Assembly (NCBI GenBank): GCA_030446305.1
Contig: JASUSA010000023.1
Coordinates: 1-43,415, forward strand
Direction of reading: 5' to 3'
Source of the DNA: Clostridiales bacterium
Lineage (GTDB): Bacteria > Bacillota > Clostridia > Peptostreptococcales > Acidaminobacteraceae
DNA: 43,415 nt
Part shown: positions 1 through 9,571 of the stretch, in pieces
Numbering within the stretch: the stretch's first letter is position 1
Layout of the letters: the number at the start of each line of letters is the position of its first letter
Notes under the pieces: generated by a model
What the model saw: the letters and a program-made list of their open reading frames with translations, nothing else
The model's database searches: none
What the model was told of the DNA's origin: nothing
Position numbers and translations under genes: made by a program

Positions 1-207
1 CCACTTGAAAGTGATCTTTTGCGCTGCTTTGCGGATCATCCAAATGAAATATTAACCTACCAAGTACTATATGAAGCGATATGGAAAGAAATGTACCGCA
101 ATGAAAAAGGAACGATTATGGTTCGTGTAAGCAGTTTGCGAAGTAAACTTCCAAACCTTGATATAGAGTCAGTTCGAGGTCAAGGCTATCGGCTAGCGGT
201 ACTATAG
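1..207 (+). CDS. Response regulator, C-terminal winged-helix fragment (OmpR/PhoB type)
   Basis: The reading frame is open from the first base, so this is the 3' end of a gene that starts outside the window. The 68 visible residues match the last part of an OmpR/PhoB-type winged-helix domain: the recognition-helix region contains TIMVRVSSLRSKL and the terminal hairpin reads VRGQGYRL, a hallmark of the family. Such domains bind promoter DNA, usually downstream of a phosphorylatable receiver domain, which is not visible here. An intrinsic terminator follows at 288-329, so this is the last gene of its transcript. The family is clear; target genes and any kinase partner cannot be told. Confidence 0.8.
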   Translation, partial: PLESDLLRCFADHPNEILTYQVLYEAIWKEMYRNEKGTIMVRVSSLRSKLPNLDIESVRGQGYRLAVL

Positions 208-287
208 ATACCACTTGAATTTTTACGAGAGCTTTTACCAGACAACAATAATTGAGTATATGTAGTATAGGAACGTCAATAAAATTT

Positions 288-329
288 AAACGCTGTATTT
301 GCCATCATAGGCAGAGACAGCGTTTTTTT
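288..329 (+). terminator. Intrinsic terminator after the response regulator
   Basis: A 9-bp perfect stem (AAACGCTGT 288-296 with ACAGCGTTT 317-325) encloses an inner TGCC/GGCA stem and runs into a T tract ending at 329. Confidence 0.85.
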
Positions 330-371
330 GATTGATGCAATTTCCTTACTTACAATTTGATAAGAAAAGTC

Positions 372-527
372 ATGCAGAAATATAACTATGCTATGATAAA
401 GAAATCTGAAAAGGTTTATTTTTGTGGAATTTTAAAGAAAGTTGATTCAACTAAAGATGATAAAGCAATTTTTTTAATGAGTTTACAACAGCAATGTTTA
501 GCGATTATTAAAAAATTAATTGCTTAG
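372..527 (+). CDS. Possible 51-residue small ORF, unrecognised
   Basis: In the 330-602 gap an ATG-initiated frame of 51 codons runs to a TAG. The peptide is lysine rich with no recognisable motif, signal peptide or membrane segment. The sequence upstream of the ATG (TAAGAAAAG) is only a weak ribosome binding site. It could be chance or the relic of a larger gene. Nothing else was identified in this gap except the G-rich ribosome binding site of the next gene. Confidence 0.15.
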   Translation: MQKYNYAMIKKSEKVYFCGILKKVDSTKDDKAIFLMSLQQQCLAIIKKLIA

Positions 528-602
528 GAACATCAAGCAGATTACTGCAGTCGGCATTTTGCCGGATGTGATTTTCGATACAAAGGGTTGGGGGAATGAC
601 AT

Positions 603-3600
603 ATGAAAATGATAAACAGAATGCTTTCAAAGACACTGATCTTTTTTATCCTATTAATGCAGTTTAACATGGGATTTGATTTATCTTATGCCATCGAGGG
701 CGATAATACGAATGCCATTGTGACGATTATCACAGGTTTTGCAGCGCTCGATGAGACGATTAGCGAGCAAGTTGTGCCCTATGCAACCGATCGGGAAGCA
801 CTATCACTTCCAAATAAATTAGATGTTTACAGCCATGTTTCTCAAAATGAGACAGAAGCCTTGCCGCCAGCCTTAACAACACTTCAAGAAGTTACGTGGC
901 TCTCTGAGCCAGCTTTTACTGGGAAAGAGGGTGTATACATATTCACGCCTGATTTGGAAGGCTACTCAGTTGAAGCATCAGAAATTCCCATGATTACGGT
1001 AACAGTAGAATCAGAACAGCCAGTAGACGATATACCATCAGGTGAAGCCCCTTCAGGCGATGAAGAAGTGCCCGCAGATGAAGTGCCGTCGGACGGCACA
1101 GAAGCGCCCGAGGATAAAACGCCGTCAGATGAAACAGAAGCACCAGCGGATAAAACGCCGTCAGATGACATAGAAGCACCCGCGGATGAAACGCCGTCGG
1201 ATGACACAGAAGCACCCGCAGATGAAACGCCGTCAGATGACACAGAAGCACCCACAGATGAAATGTCGTCAGGTGACACAGAAGCGCCCGCGGATGAAAC
1301 GCCGTCGGATGACACAGAAGCACCCGCAGATGAAACGCCGTCAGATGACACAGAAGCACCCGCGGATGAAGTACCGTCAGATGATCCAGAAGCACCTGCG
1401 GATGAAACGCTGTCGGATGATACAGAAGCACCCGCGGATGAAACGCCGTCGGATGATCCAGAAGCACCCGCGGATGAAACGCCGTCGGATGATACAGAAG
1501 CGCCTGCAGACGAAACGCCGTCAGATGACACAGAAGCACCCGCGGATGAAGCGCCGTCAGATGATCCAGAAGTGCCTGCAGATGAAACGCCGTCAGATGA
1601 CGCAGAAGCGCCTGCAGATGAAACGCCGTCAGATGATCCAGAAGCACCCGCAGACATAGCGCCATCAGATGAGACAGAAGCACCGATGGAAGAAGTTCCT
1701 GCGGAATCTTTGGAAGAACCTGTTGAGGAAGAACTCTTTGACAGTATTGATGAGGCGTCAGGATCTGAAGATCATCCAGAACCCTTAACACTGGCTAAAA
1801 TTCTATCCGATTATGAAATACAAGAACCGCTGACACCTTCTGTGAGTTTGTTTTCAGCATTTACACCATCAATGCTGTTGATGAGCAGAACCCTTACAAC
1901 ATTAGTGGCTGTAGAACCACATCCGGAAACGATCATTATAGGTGATGACAATGAGAATAATGCTTTTACAGGCACTAGTGACGATGATATCGACAATATT
2001 ATCAGTGGACGTAAAGCCAATTATCCGATTGAAATCTCTTTTAATCTTGATAATTTGCCCACATCTACTGCTTATATTGCGATAAAGGCATTTGACGTCG
2101 ATGAAGAATTTGGTGAAAAAGACTATGTTTTTCTCAATGAGCCTGCGGGAGATCAAGGCGTTTCAACAAATGCTATTGGTGCACTTTCAGGGAACGATAA
2201 TGCATGGAATACAACGATCTTACAGATTCCGATTTCTAAACTCAAGTTAGGCAAGAATACGATTGCGATTTCAGTCTCTTCGGGTTGGGTTGTAAAAGTG
2301 GACTGGTTTCAGATCATATTAGACGGCGGTGAAGTTGATACCAATGTGTCTGATTTTTATATTACACTTAGTGATGCGGTTCAAAATGGCAGTAATGTCG
2401 ATATCGTTTCTGCTGTAAACATTACGCAGAGTGCATCAACGACCTATTATACAGAATATATGCTTACCAACGCAGCAGGGGAAAACTTGGCATCATTCTT
2501 TGGCAATGCAACGAGTTCAGAAAGTGCTTCATTGTCAATGCCGCTTTATTCACCGACGGGCATTTATACCGTTACAGCACTGATAAAAGACACGACGACT
2601 GAAGCAATTAAAGCAAGTGACAGTGCAACATTTGAGTTCATTCAGGGAGAAGTGCCAATATTTGGTATAAAAGCAAGTGCAATATTGACACCGTCATCGC
2701 TGACAAAGGGAACGGTCGATGTTGTGGTTACTGCACTTAACAATAAGCCGGATGAGATTTCCAAAGTGACTATATGGTATGACAGCATTGACATTACAAA
2801 TAGTGAACGTGAAAACAGTACGACGGCAAGTCAGACTTTTACAGCGAATGGCAGCTACACATTTAGTATTAAATATATATTTAACGGCATAGAGCGTTCG
2901 ATGCCGTATACGGTTGACATATCAAATATTGATACGACGCCACCTGCTATTACTGCGGCAGATGCAACAGTGGCAGAGGATATGCGGGATGAGGATGTAT
3001 TGGCGACACTTAAACAATTGATTACCGTAACGGATAATGTCTCACTTCCTACAGACGCATATACGATATCACCAAGCAGTGAGCTTTCAGGGACACTAGA
3101 CGATAAAATCATCACAATCACAGCACATGACGTTGTCGGCAATGAAGCGACAAAGCAGATTACACTTCACATCACGCCGAAACCTTTTCAACTTACACAA
3201 GATGAGAGTCATGTCGATGATACGGCAATGACGGCTTCATTTTCTGCAGTACTCAATTATTCAGGTGGGCTCAATATTTCAGAGAGCGGCTTTGTGTGGG
3301 GTGTTTCCCAAAACCCGACTTATGATGTTTGTAATGGCAAAGCGATTCAATCAGGCAACGTGATAAAAGGAGACGTGATCAGTGCAATAGCTGGCGAAAT
3401 CACGAAAGGTATCAATTACTATGTTCGTGCCTATGTTAAAGAAGGGGAGACATATTATTACAGTGATCAGAAAAACTTTGGCATAGGTGCCCCAAAATAT
3501 GGGACATTCAATGTGATGACGGACGAAGCTCAAATTTCATCTGACGGTGGAACGGCAACCTTTACAATAACACGCCCTGCTGATCAGACAGAGGGGCATC

Positions 3601-6600
3601 AAGTCGTCTATTATCGTACAGTGAATGGGACTGCAATTGGGGGCTTGCATTTTGTACATCAAACGGGAACCGTTGAGTTCGCAGAGGGAGAATATACAAA
3701 AAATGTTGCGGTTTCGGTAAATGGCATTGCAAGACAATACAGCAGTTATCCTGCAACAGCGTATCAAAACAGTGCACGAAATTTCTATCTTGAAGTTTAT
3801 AAAGTAGAAGGCGGTGCAACGTTAGGAACAGCAATTGCTGAAAAAGCAATTGCTTTGAACAGTGCTTATCAGGTATCTGCAGCTGCGTATAATCAATATA
3901 ACAGTGTGAATTATGGGAAAAGTACGCGCTATACGATTACAGACAGCGGTTATTCAAGCAATTCGGGTGCTATGGATACAGTCGCTTTCAGTGGTTTGGC
4001 AGGGACAAACGCAAATTATCTCGATGCAACGGCAAATTACTATGCATTAAAATATAATCTTTCAATCGCTGAGGTAAATGATGGTTATCAGCTTATGCAG
4101 GTGACCAATAACAGTACGACATTCTATAATGCATCATTCGAGCATAAGGTAAGCGGCAAGAATACATCGACTTCCAATTACACATTTCCGATGCCATCGG
4201 CACCTTCTGGCTGTGCTATATCAGCGTCTGGTAGTCTTGCAGATGGCAATACAGCAATCAATATTGGGAAAAACAGAACGGTTTATGTGAAGTATAACGC
4301 AGATGGCTCATTAGAGGATGATTGGTATAAGAGCAATTTTGCCCCAAGCGTTCGAGCGTTCGATGCCAGTGAACCTCAGCTTTTAGCAGCAGCACCAATG
4401 GCTGGTGGTCCATATGCTTTTGGCGACGAAGTATATGTGAGCCTGATCTTCAACGAAATTATTAAAACAGCTCTAAGCGTTAGCATCAATACAAACTTAT
4501 CCAGTACCCCTTTCAGCTATGTCCAAGGAGAAGGCACCAATGTTTTGGTTTTTAAAGGCATCGTGGATAATGACGGACAAAATTACAATACCGTTACGGT
4601 TAACAGCCTCAATGGTGCCAATACCATTACAGACTTAGCGGATTATGTTGGAGCGGCTACTTCGGATGGCTCATCATCAACTGATATTGATGCCAATACG
4701 GTTAGACCTACTTTGAACTTTGATGGCAGTACGTCAGGTACATTGCCAAAGCATACAGCTCAAGTTGCAATTGGTGATGCAATATCAGCGAAATATGCAT
4801 GGACACAGAGTAGTGCAATGCCGATTTCGGGATGGATGAATTTTGCCAACACATCAGGGGGAACGCTTTCAGAAACGCTTGCAAACGGGACTTGGTATTT
4901 GCATGTGCTTGCAACGCATGCGAATGGCAACACCATTTGGGGTAAAAAAGTTTTTGAATTTATGCAGCCAACAATGGCGATAACAGTTGACCAGACAAAT
5001 TGGGTTTCCAGCAGGAACATTACTCTGACAATCAACAACCTTGCGCCTGTATCTGTGGCGATGACAGGTGCAGCAACGGGAACGTATCATTCAAGTCAGG
5101 TGATTAATGCGACAGTAAATGGCATATATACGTTTACACTAACGGATGACTATGGCAGCAATATTATCAAAACAGTTGAAATAGAAAAGGTTGATAACAC
5201 AGCACCCGTAACGACAATTCAAGAGTATGGAGCGACAAGCATCAAATACACAGAACTGAATTTTGGCGTAACCGTATCAGATGAAGAAAGCGGGTCCGGC
5301 CTAGCATCGATCCAGTATAAATGGTCAGGGAGCACGGAAATCCCGGAAACAGGTTGGCTGTCGATGACTGTTAATGGCGGTCAAATTCCCACTTACAATA
5401 CAAATGGTTTGGCATATCTTCATATAAAAGCCACTGATAATGCCGGTAATATTACTTATGCACATTCTTTGGGCTACACAGTGAAGAATGACAGTGTATC
5501 ACCGGACATCGCAGTGACTGGCGGTATTTTAAGCGCATGGCAGCGCGGCAATACAGTGATTAACTATACAGTTACCAAAACGGATGACCCAATTGCATAT
5601 ATTATGCTTGCGGATACAGTGCTTCAAAATACTAATCTCCCTTTAATGTATCCTTATTCGGGGAGTCTCAATATTGATAAAAATGGCTTGTATATGTTTG
5701 TCGTGATGGATGAAAATGGCCTTAGTGATACAGAGCAAGTTGTCGTCAATTATATTGACAACGAAGCGCCTGAAATTGCATTCTCTTTTGGCGCCGGTGA
5801 ATCGGCAACCAGTTGGGCAACGAGCAAGGCGGTTACGATCAATGCGAATGATCAAACCAGTCCAATCGTTGATTCAAATGGCACGATAACGGGCTATGGT
5901 GGGAGTGGTGTATCACAGTTATTTTGGAAAAAGCGCACCGAAAGTGACTATAAATCAATAAGCAATAATAGCAGTATTACCGTTGAGGAAAATGCTGCCT
6001 ATAGTATTGTCGCGATGGATGTCGTTGGCAATCAGTCAGAATATATTTTATCTGTTAATGGGATTGATAAAATTGCACCAACCGTTAGCATTACAACACC
6101 ATCAACATGGCAAAATGAAGATTATGCGGCAATTGTATCATATGCTGATGATGCCAGTGGTGTCATATCTGCCAAATATGCAGTCGTTGATAATCAAATA
6201 GAAAAACCAAATGTGAGTACATTATTAAATATGCCCGAAAGCGGCAGTGGGGTTACCGTTTCCGCAAACGGCAGCCATTATATATACTATGAAATTACCG
6301 ATCGTGCCGGGAATACCACTTCAGGCTGGTCAGATGTGATCAGCATTGATCAAGTTCAGCCAACGATTGATGTTTCCGGTAATCCTGAAACATGGCAAAA
6401 AACTGACGCCGTGCTTAATCTTAATATAAGCGCACCAGGGGTTTCGGGACAGACGGTGAATGTCACAAAAAACGGTGGCGTTCCTCAAGCAGTAAACAAT
6501 ACAGCATATACGATTTCGGGTAATGGACTTTATGTATTTACAGTAACGACAAATGCGGGTAAAACCGCTAGCAAGAGCGTAAATGTCAGCTATATTGACA

Positions 6601-9419
6601 AACTTACGCCAAATCAGCCTACAATAAGTGCTTTACCAGACGACTGGCAGGATGATGCGGTCACACTTACGGTTAACGCTTCAGATGTTACAGCCACAGC
6701 TGAAAATGGAAAGAGCGATGTTGCTAACTTCGTTTACTCAGTTGATGGCGGCAGTAATTGGAGTGCACCGCAAACTTGGAAATCTAGTGAAGCGAACACC
6801 TTTACCATTACAGATACAAAAGATTATACAGATCAAATTCTCGTAAAGGTGGCGGATAACGCAGGTAATGTTTCAGCAGGGAGCACGCCGTATACGGTGA
6901 AGATTGACAAAGCAACACCAGTCTTAACGGTATCAGCAAATAAGAGAACTGCCGATGGTGAAGCCTATGGCTCAGATACATGGACGAACGGTCAAATCTT
7001 CTTCACGCTTGGCAACACAACTACTCAGATTTCAGACACGACTTACATGGTGAGTGAGAATGGTGCTGCTTATCAGTCTTTGCCTTCCAATACGTACACA
7101 TTATCCAATGACGTAAATGCAACATACCAATTTAAGTGCGTTAGCGGTAGCGGTATTGAAAGTAATGTAATCACGTATAAAGTGAAAATCGATCAAACAA
7201 TACCAGCAACACCAACAGTATCCGCGATCCCAGATGGCTGGCAAGATGATGCGGTCGCACTAACGGTTAACGCATCAGATGTTACAGCCACAACTGAGAA
7301 TGCAAAGAGTGGTATTGCCAGCTTTGTTTATTCGGTAGACGGTGGTAGCACTTGGAGTATATTGAAAGCTTGGAATGTAGGCGGATCAAATACATTTACA
7401 ATTGAAGACACCAAGGACTATACGAATCAGATTCTCGTAAAGGCTACTGATAACGCAGGCAACGTTTCAGCAGTGAGCACGCCGTATACGGTGAAAATTG
7501 ACAAAGCAATCCCAGTTCTAACTGTGTTAGCGAATAAGGAAGCCGTTGACGGTGAAGTTTACACCTCGGACACGTGGACGAATGGAAATGTTATCTTCAC
7601 ACTTAATAATTCAACTACTCAAATTTCAGACACGACTTACAAAGTGAGCGTCGATGGTGCAGCTTACGAAACCCTACCAACTAATACGTATACACTTTCC
7701 GATGATGTCAATGCAACCTATCAGTTTAAGTGCATCAGCGGTAGCGGCATTGAAAGCAATGTGATCACGTATAAAGTGAAAATCGATCAAACAATACCAG
7801 CAACGCCAACAGTATCGGCGATCCCAGATGGCTGGCAGGATGATGTGGTCACACTCACTGTCAACGCTTCAGATGTTACAGCCACAGCTGAAAACGCAAA
7901 GAGCGGTATTGCTAACTTCGTTTACTCAGTCGATGGCGGCAGTAACTGGAGTGCAGATCAAATATGGAAGCCTAGTGAAACCAATACCTTTACAGTTGAA
8001 GAAACAAAAGATTACACAGATCAGATTCTCGTAAAGGCGACGGATAACGCAGGTAATGTTTCAGCAGCAAGCACACTGTATACTGTGAAGATTGACAAAG
8101 TGACACCAGTTTTAACCGTGTCTGCAAATAAGGGAACTGCCGATGGTGAAGCCTATGGCTCAGATACATGGACGAACGGTCAAGTCATCTTCACACTTAA
8201 TAATTCAACTACTCAGATTTCAGACACGACTTACATGGTAAGTGTGGATGGTGCGGCTTACGAAGCCCTACCATCTAATACGTATACACTATCTGATGAT
8301 GTCAATGCAACCTATCAGTTTAAGTGCATCAGTGGCAGTGGTGTTGCAAGTAATGTGATCACGTATAAAGTGAAAATCGACCAAACAATACCCACAACGC
8401 CAACAGTGTCTGCGATCCCGGATGGCTGGCAAGATGATGCAGTCACACTTACGGTTAATGCATCAGATGTTATAGCTACATCTGAAAATGCAAAGAGCGG
8501 TATCGCCAGCTTTGTTTATTCGGTAGACAGTGGTACTAACTGGAGTTCACCACAGGATTGGAATGCAGGCGGATCAAACACATTTACAATTGAAGATACC
8601 GAGGACTACACGGATCAGATTCTCGTAAAGGTGACGGATAACGCAGGCAACGTTTCAGTAGCAAGCACGCCGTATACGGTGAAGATTGACAAAGCAACAC
8701 CAGTCTTAACGGTATCAGCAAATAAGGTAACTGCCGATGGTGAAGCCTATGGCTCAGATACATGGACGAACGGTCAAGTCTTCTTCACGCTTGGCAACAC
8801 AACCACTCAGATTTCAGACACGACTTACATGGTAAGTGTGGATGGTGCTGTTTACGAAACCCTACCAACTAATACGTATACACTATCCGATGATGTCAAT
8901 GCAACCTATCAGTTTAAGTGCATCAGCGGCAGTGGTGTTGAAAGTAATGTAATCACGTATAAAGTGAAAATTGATCAAACAATACCAGCAACACCAACAG
9001 TGTCTGCAATCCCAGATGGCTGGCAAGATGATGTAGTCACCCTTACTGTCAATGCATCAGATGTTACAGCCACATCTGAAAGCGCAAAGAGTGGTATCGC
9101 CAGCTTTGTTTACTCAGTCGATGGCGGCAGTAACTGGAGTGTACCACAAACTTGGAAATCTAGTGAAGCGAATACATTTACCATCACAGATACGAAGGAT
9201 TACACAGATCAGATTCTCGTAAAGATGACGGATAACGCAGGTAATGTTTCAGCAGTGAGCACGCCGTATACGGTGAAGATTGACAAAGCAATTCCAGTTC
9301 TAACTGTGTCAGCGAATAAGAGAACTGCCGATGGTGAAGCTGAGGCATTCCTTGTTTTCTGGACACCGTTTCGTGAGCGTAATTTAAAATTACATAGAAT
9401 TACACAAAATATCTCTTAA
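603..9419 (+). CDS. Giant secreted repeat-rich surface protein, 3' end truncated by an IS
   Basis: A 2938-residue exported protein. Residues 1-30 form a signal peptide (basic start, hydrophobic core, cleavage expected after SYA). Residues 156-359 are 17 tandem copies of a 12-residue acidic, proline-rich repeat (consensus APADETPSDDTE), a likely extended wall-spanning linker. Around residues 560-640 is a possible carbohydrate-binding-like beta-sandwich (inference). Around residues 966-1040 is a Calx-beta-like domain (GGTATFTITR, TVEFAEGE). From about residue 1500 to the end are Ig-like domains with motifs such as DNAGNVS and DKATPVLTVSANK, the last 900 residues in exact 594-bp units. The last 25 residues are encoded by the IS3 element, so any native C-terminal anchor (LPxTG, SLH or other) is absent. 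The ATG at 603 has a G-rich site upstream (GGGGGAATGACAT). The likely role is adhesion or surface display; ligand unknown. Confidence 0.85.
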   Translation: MKMINRMLSKTLIFFILLMQFNMGFDLSYAIEGDNTNAIVTIITGFAALDETISEQVVPYATDREALSLPNKLDVYSHVSQNETEALPPALTTLQEVTWLSEPAFTGKEGVYIFTPDLEGYSVEASEIPMITVTVESEQPVDDIPSGEAPSGDEEVPADEVPSDGTEAPEDKTPSDETEAPADKTPSDDIEAPADETPSDDTEAPADETPSDDTEAPTDEMSSGDTEAPADETPSDDTEAPADETPSDDTEAPADEVPSDDPEAPADETLSDDTEAPADETPSDDPEAPADETPSDDTEAPADETPSDDTEAPADEAPSDDPEVPADETPSDDAEAPADETPSDDPEAPADIAPSDETEAPMEEVPAESLEEPVEEELFDSIDEASGSEDHPEPLTLAKILSDYEIQEPLTPSVSLFSAFTPSMLLMSRTLTTLVAVEPHPETIIIGDDNENNAFTGTSDDDIDNIISGRKANYPIEISFNLDNLPTSTAYIAIKAFDVDEEFGEKDYVFLNEPAGDQGVSTNAIGALSGNDNAWNTTILQIPISKLKLGKNTIAISVSSGWVVKVDWFQIILDGGEVDTNVSDFYITLSDAVQNGSNVDIVSAVNITQSASTTYYTEYMLTNAAGENLASFFGNATSSESASLSMPLYSPTGIYTVTALIKDTTTEAIKASDSATFEFIQGEVPIFGIKASAILTPSSLTKGTVDVVVTALNNKPDEISKVTIWYDSIDITNSERENSTTASQTFTANGSYTFSIKYIFNGIERSMPYTVDISNIDTTPPAITAADATVAEDMRDEDVLATLKQLITVTDNVSLPTDAYTISPSSELSGTLDDKIITITAHDVVGNEATKQITLHITPKPFQLTQDESHVDDTAMTASFSAVLNYSGGLNISESGFVWGVSQNPTYDVCNGKAIQSGNVIKGDVISAIAGEITKGINYYVRAYVKEGETYYYSDQKNFGIGAPKYGTFNVMTDEAQISSDGGTATFTITRPADQTEGHQVVYYRTVNGTAIGGLHFVHQTGTVEFAEGEYTKNVAVSVNGIARQYSSYPATAYQNSARNFYLEVYKVEGGATLGTAIAEKAIALNSAYQVSAAAYNQYNSVNYGKSTRYTITDSGYSSNSGAMDTVAFSGLAGTNANYLDATANYYALKYNLSIAEVNDGYQLMQVTNNSTTFYNASFEHKVSGKNTSTSNYTFPMPSAPSGCAISASGSLADGNTAINIGKNRTVYVKYNADGSLEDDWYKSNFAPSVRAFDASEPQLLAAAPMAGGPYAFGDEVYVSLIFNEIIKTALSVSINTNLSSTPFSYVQGEGTNVLVFKGIVDNDGQNYNTVTVNSLNGANTITDLADYVGAATSDGSSSTDIDANTVRPTLNFDGSTSGTLPKHTAQVAIGDAISAKYAWTQSSAMPISGWMNFANTSGGTLSETLANGTWYLHVLATHANGNTIWGKKVFEFMQPTMAITVDQTNWVSSRNITLTINNLAPVSVAMTGAATGTYHSSQVINATVNGIYTFTLTDDYGSNIIKTVEIEKVDNTAPVTTIQEYGATSIKYTELNFGVTVSDEESGSGLASIQYKWSGSTEIPETGWLSMTVNGGQIPTYNTNGLAYLHIKATDNAGNITYAHSLGYTVKNDSVSPDIAVTGGILSAWQRGNTVINYTVTKTDDPIAYIMLADTVLQNTNLPLMYPYSGSLNIDKNGLYMFVVMDENGLSDTEQVVVNYIDNEAPEIAFSFGAGESATSWATSKAVTINANDQTSPIVDSNGTITGYGGSGVSQLFWKKRTESDYKSISNNSSITVEENAAYSIVAMDVVGNQSEYILSVNGIDKIAPTVSITTPSTWQNEDYAAIVSYADDASGVISAKYAVVDNQIEKPNVSTLLNMPESGSGVTVSANGSHYIYYEITDRAGNTTSGWSDVISIDQVQPTIDVSGNPETWQKTDAVLNLNISAPGVSGQTVNVTKNGGVPQAVNNTAYTISGNGLYVFTVTTNAGKTASKSVNVSYIDKLTPNQPTISALPDDWQDDAVTLTVNASDVTATAENGKSDVANFVYSVDGGSNWSAPQTWKSSEANTFTITDTKDYTDQILVKVADNAGNVSAGSTPYTVKIDKATPVLTVSANKRTADGEAYGSDTWTNGQIFFTLGNTTTQISDTTYMVSENGAAYQSLPSNTYTLSNDVNATYQFKCVSGSGIESNVITYKVKIDQTIPATPTVSAIPDGWQDDAVALTVNASDVTATTENAKSGIASFVYSVDGGSTWSILKAWNVGGSNTFTIEDTKDYTNQILVKATDNAGNVSAVSTPYTVKIDKAIPVLTVLANKEAVDGEVYTSDTWTNGNVIFTLNNSTTQISDTTYKVSVDGAAYETLPTNTYTLSDDVNATYQFKCISGSGIESNVITYKVKIDQTIPATPTVSAIPDGWQDDVVTLTVNASDVTATAENAKSGIANFVYSVDGGSNWSADQIWKPSETNTFTVEETKDYTDQILVKATDNAGNVSAASTLYTVKIDKVTPVLTVSANKGTADGEAYGSDTWTNGQVIFTLNNSTTQISDTTYMVSVDGAAYEALPSNTYTLSDDVNATYQFKCISGSGVASNVITYKVKIDQTIPTTPTVSAIPDGWQDDAVTLTVNASDVIATSENAKSGIASFVYSVDSGTNWSSPQDWNAGGSNTFTIEDTEDYTDQILVKVTDNAGNVSVASTPYTVKIDKATPVLTVSANKVTADGEAYGSDTWTNGQVFFTLGNTTTQISDTTYMVSVDGAVYETLPTNTYTLSDDVNATYQFKCISGSGVESNVITYKVKIDQTIPATPTVSAIPDGWQDDVVTLTVNASDVTATSESAKSGIASFVYSVDGGSNWSVPQTWKSSEANTFTITDTKDYTDQILVKMTDNAGNVSAVSTPYTVKIDKAIPVLTVSANKRTADGEAEAFLVFWTPFRERNLKLHRITQNIS
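1068..1679 (+). repeat. 17 tandem 36-bp repeats coding for an acidic 12-residue linker
   Basis: Exactly 17 units of 36 bp (612 bp) encode variants of APADETPSDDTE. Units differ mainly by synonymous changes and by T/P/A at position 9 and T/V/A at position 5. Because the period is a multiple of three and the units lack stops in several frames, long antisense and alternative-frame open stretches appear here; they are by-products. Such arrays commonly vary in copy number by slippage. Confidence 0.95.
6639..9340 (+). repeat. 594-bp direct repeats encoding paired Ig-like domains (4 full units plus a truncated fifth)
   Basis: The segment encoding D-(G/D)-WQDD begins at 6639, 7233, 7827, 8421 and 9015, a constant 594-bp step (198 residues). 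Each unit holds two Ig-like modules: one ending in STPYTVKIDK and one ending in VITYKVKIDQTIP. There are no indels between units; differences are scattered substitutions. The fifth unit stops after about 326 bp at the IS junction. Constant length and high identity indicate recent duplication or gene conversion. Confidence 0.95.
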
Positions 9420-9462
9420 TAGCTCTGATTATCTTGATTTTGGAATATTGCTTTAGATATTG

Positions 9463-9537
9463 TACTTGAATCTATAGTAATATCAAGGGTGAAATGAACG
9501 GCTATCGCCGCCCTTGACATCACTATAAATTCAAGTA
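9463..9537 (-). other. 27-bp-stem hairpin inside the IS3 element, downstream of orfB
   Basis: Arms 9463-9489 and 9511-9537 are complementary over 27 positions with three mismatches, all transitions. In minus-strand RNA (the transposase sense) all three become G-U pairs, so the helix is continuous; in plus-strand RNA they are A-C mismatches. The apex holds a CGGC/GCCG mini-hairpin (loop GATA in minus sense) and a 9-nt bulge. No T tract follows in the minus direction, so it does not look like a standard intrinsic terminator. Confidence 0.75.
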
Positions 9538-9571
9538 ATGCTTTAATTAAGCAATCATTCCAAAAGGGAAG

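Noticed and set aside
962-1791. Long antisense and alternative-frame open stretches across the 36-bp repeats
   Set aside because: They exist only because a stop-free 36-bp unit is repeated; compositions are low-complexity and no ribosome binding sites or family motifs are seen.
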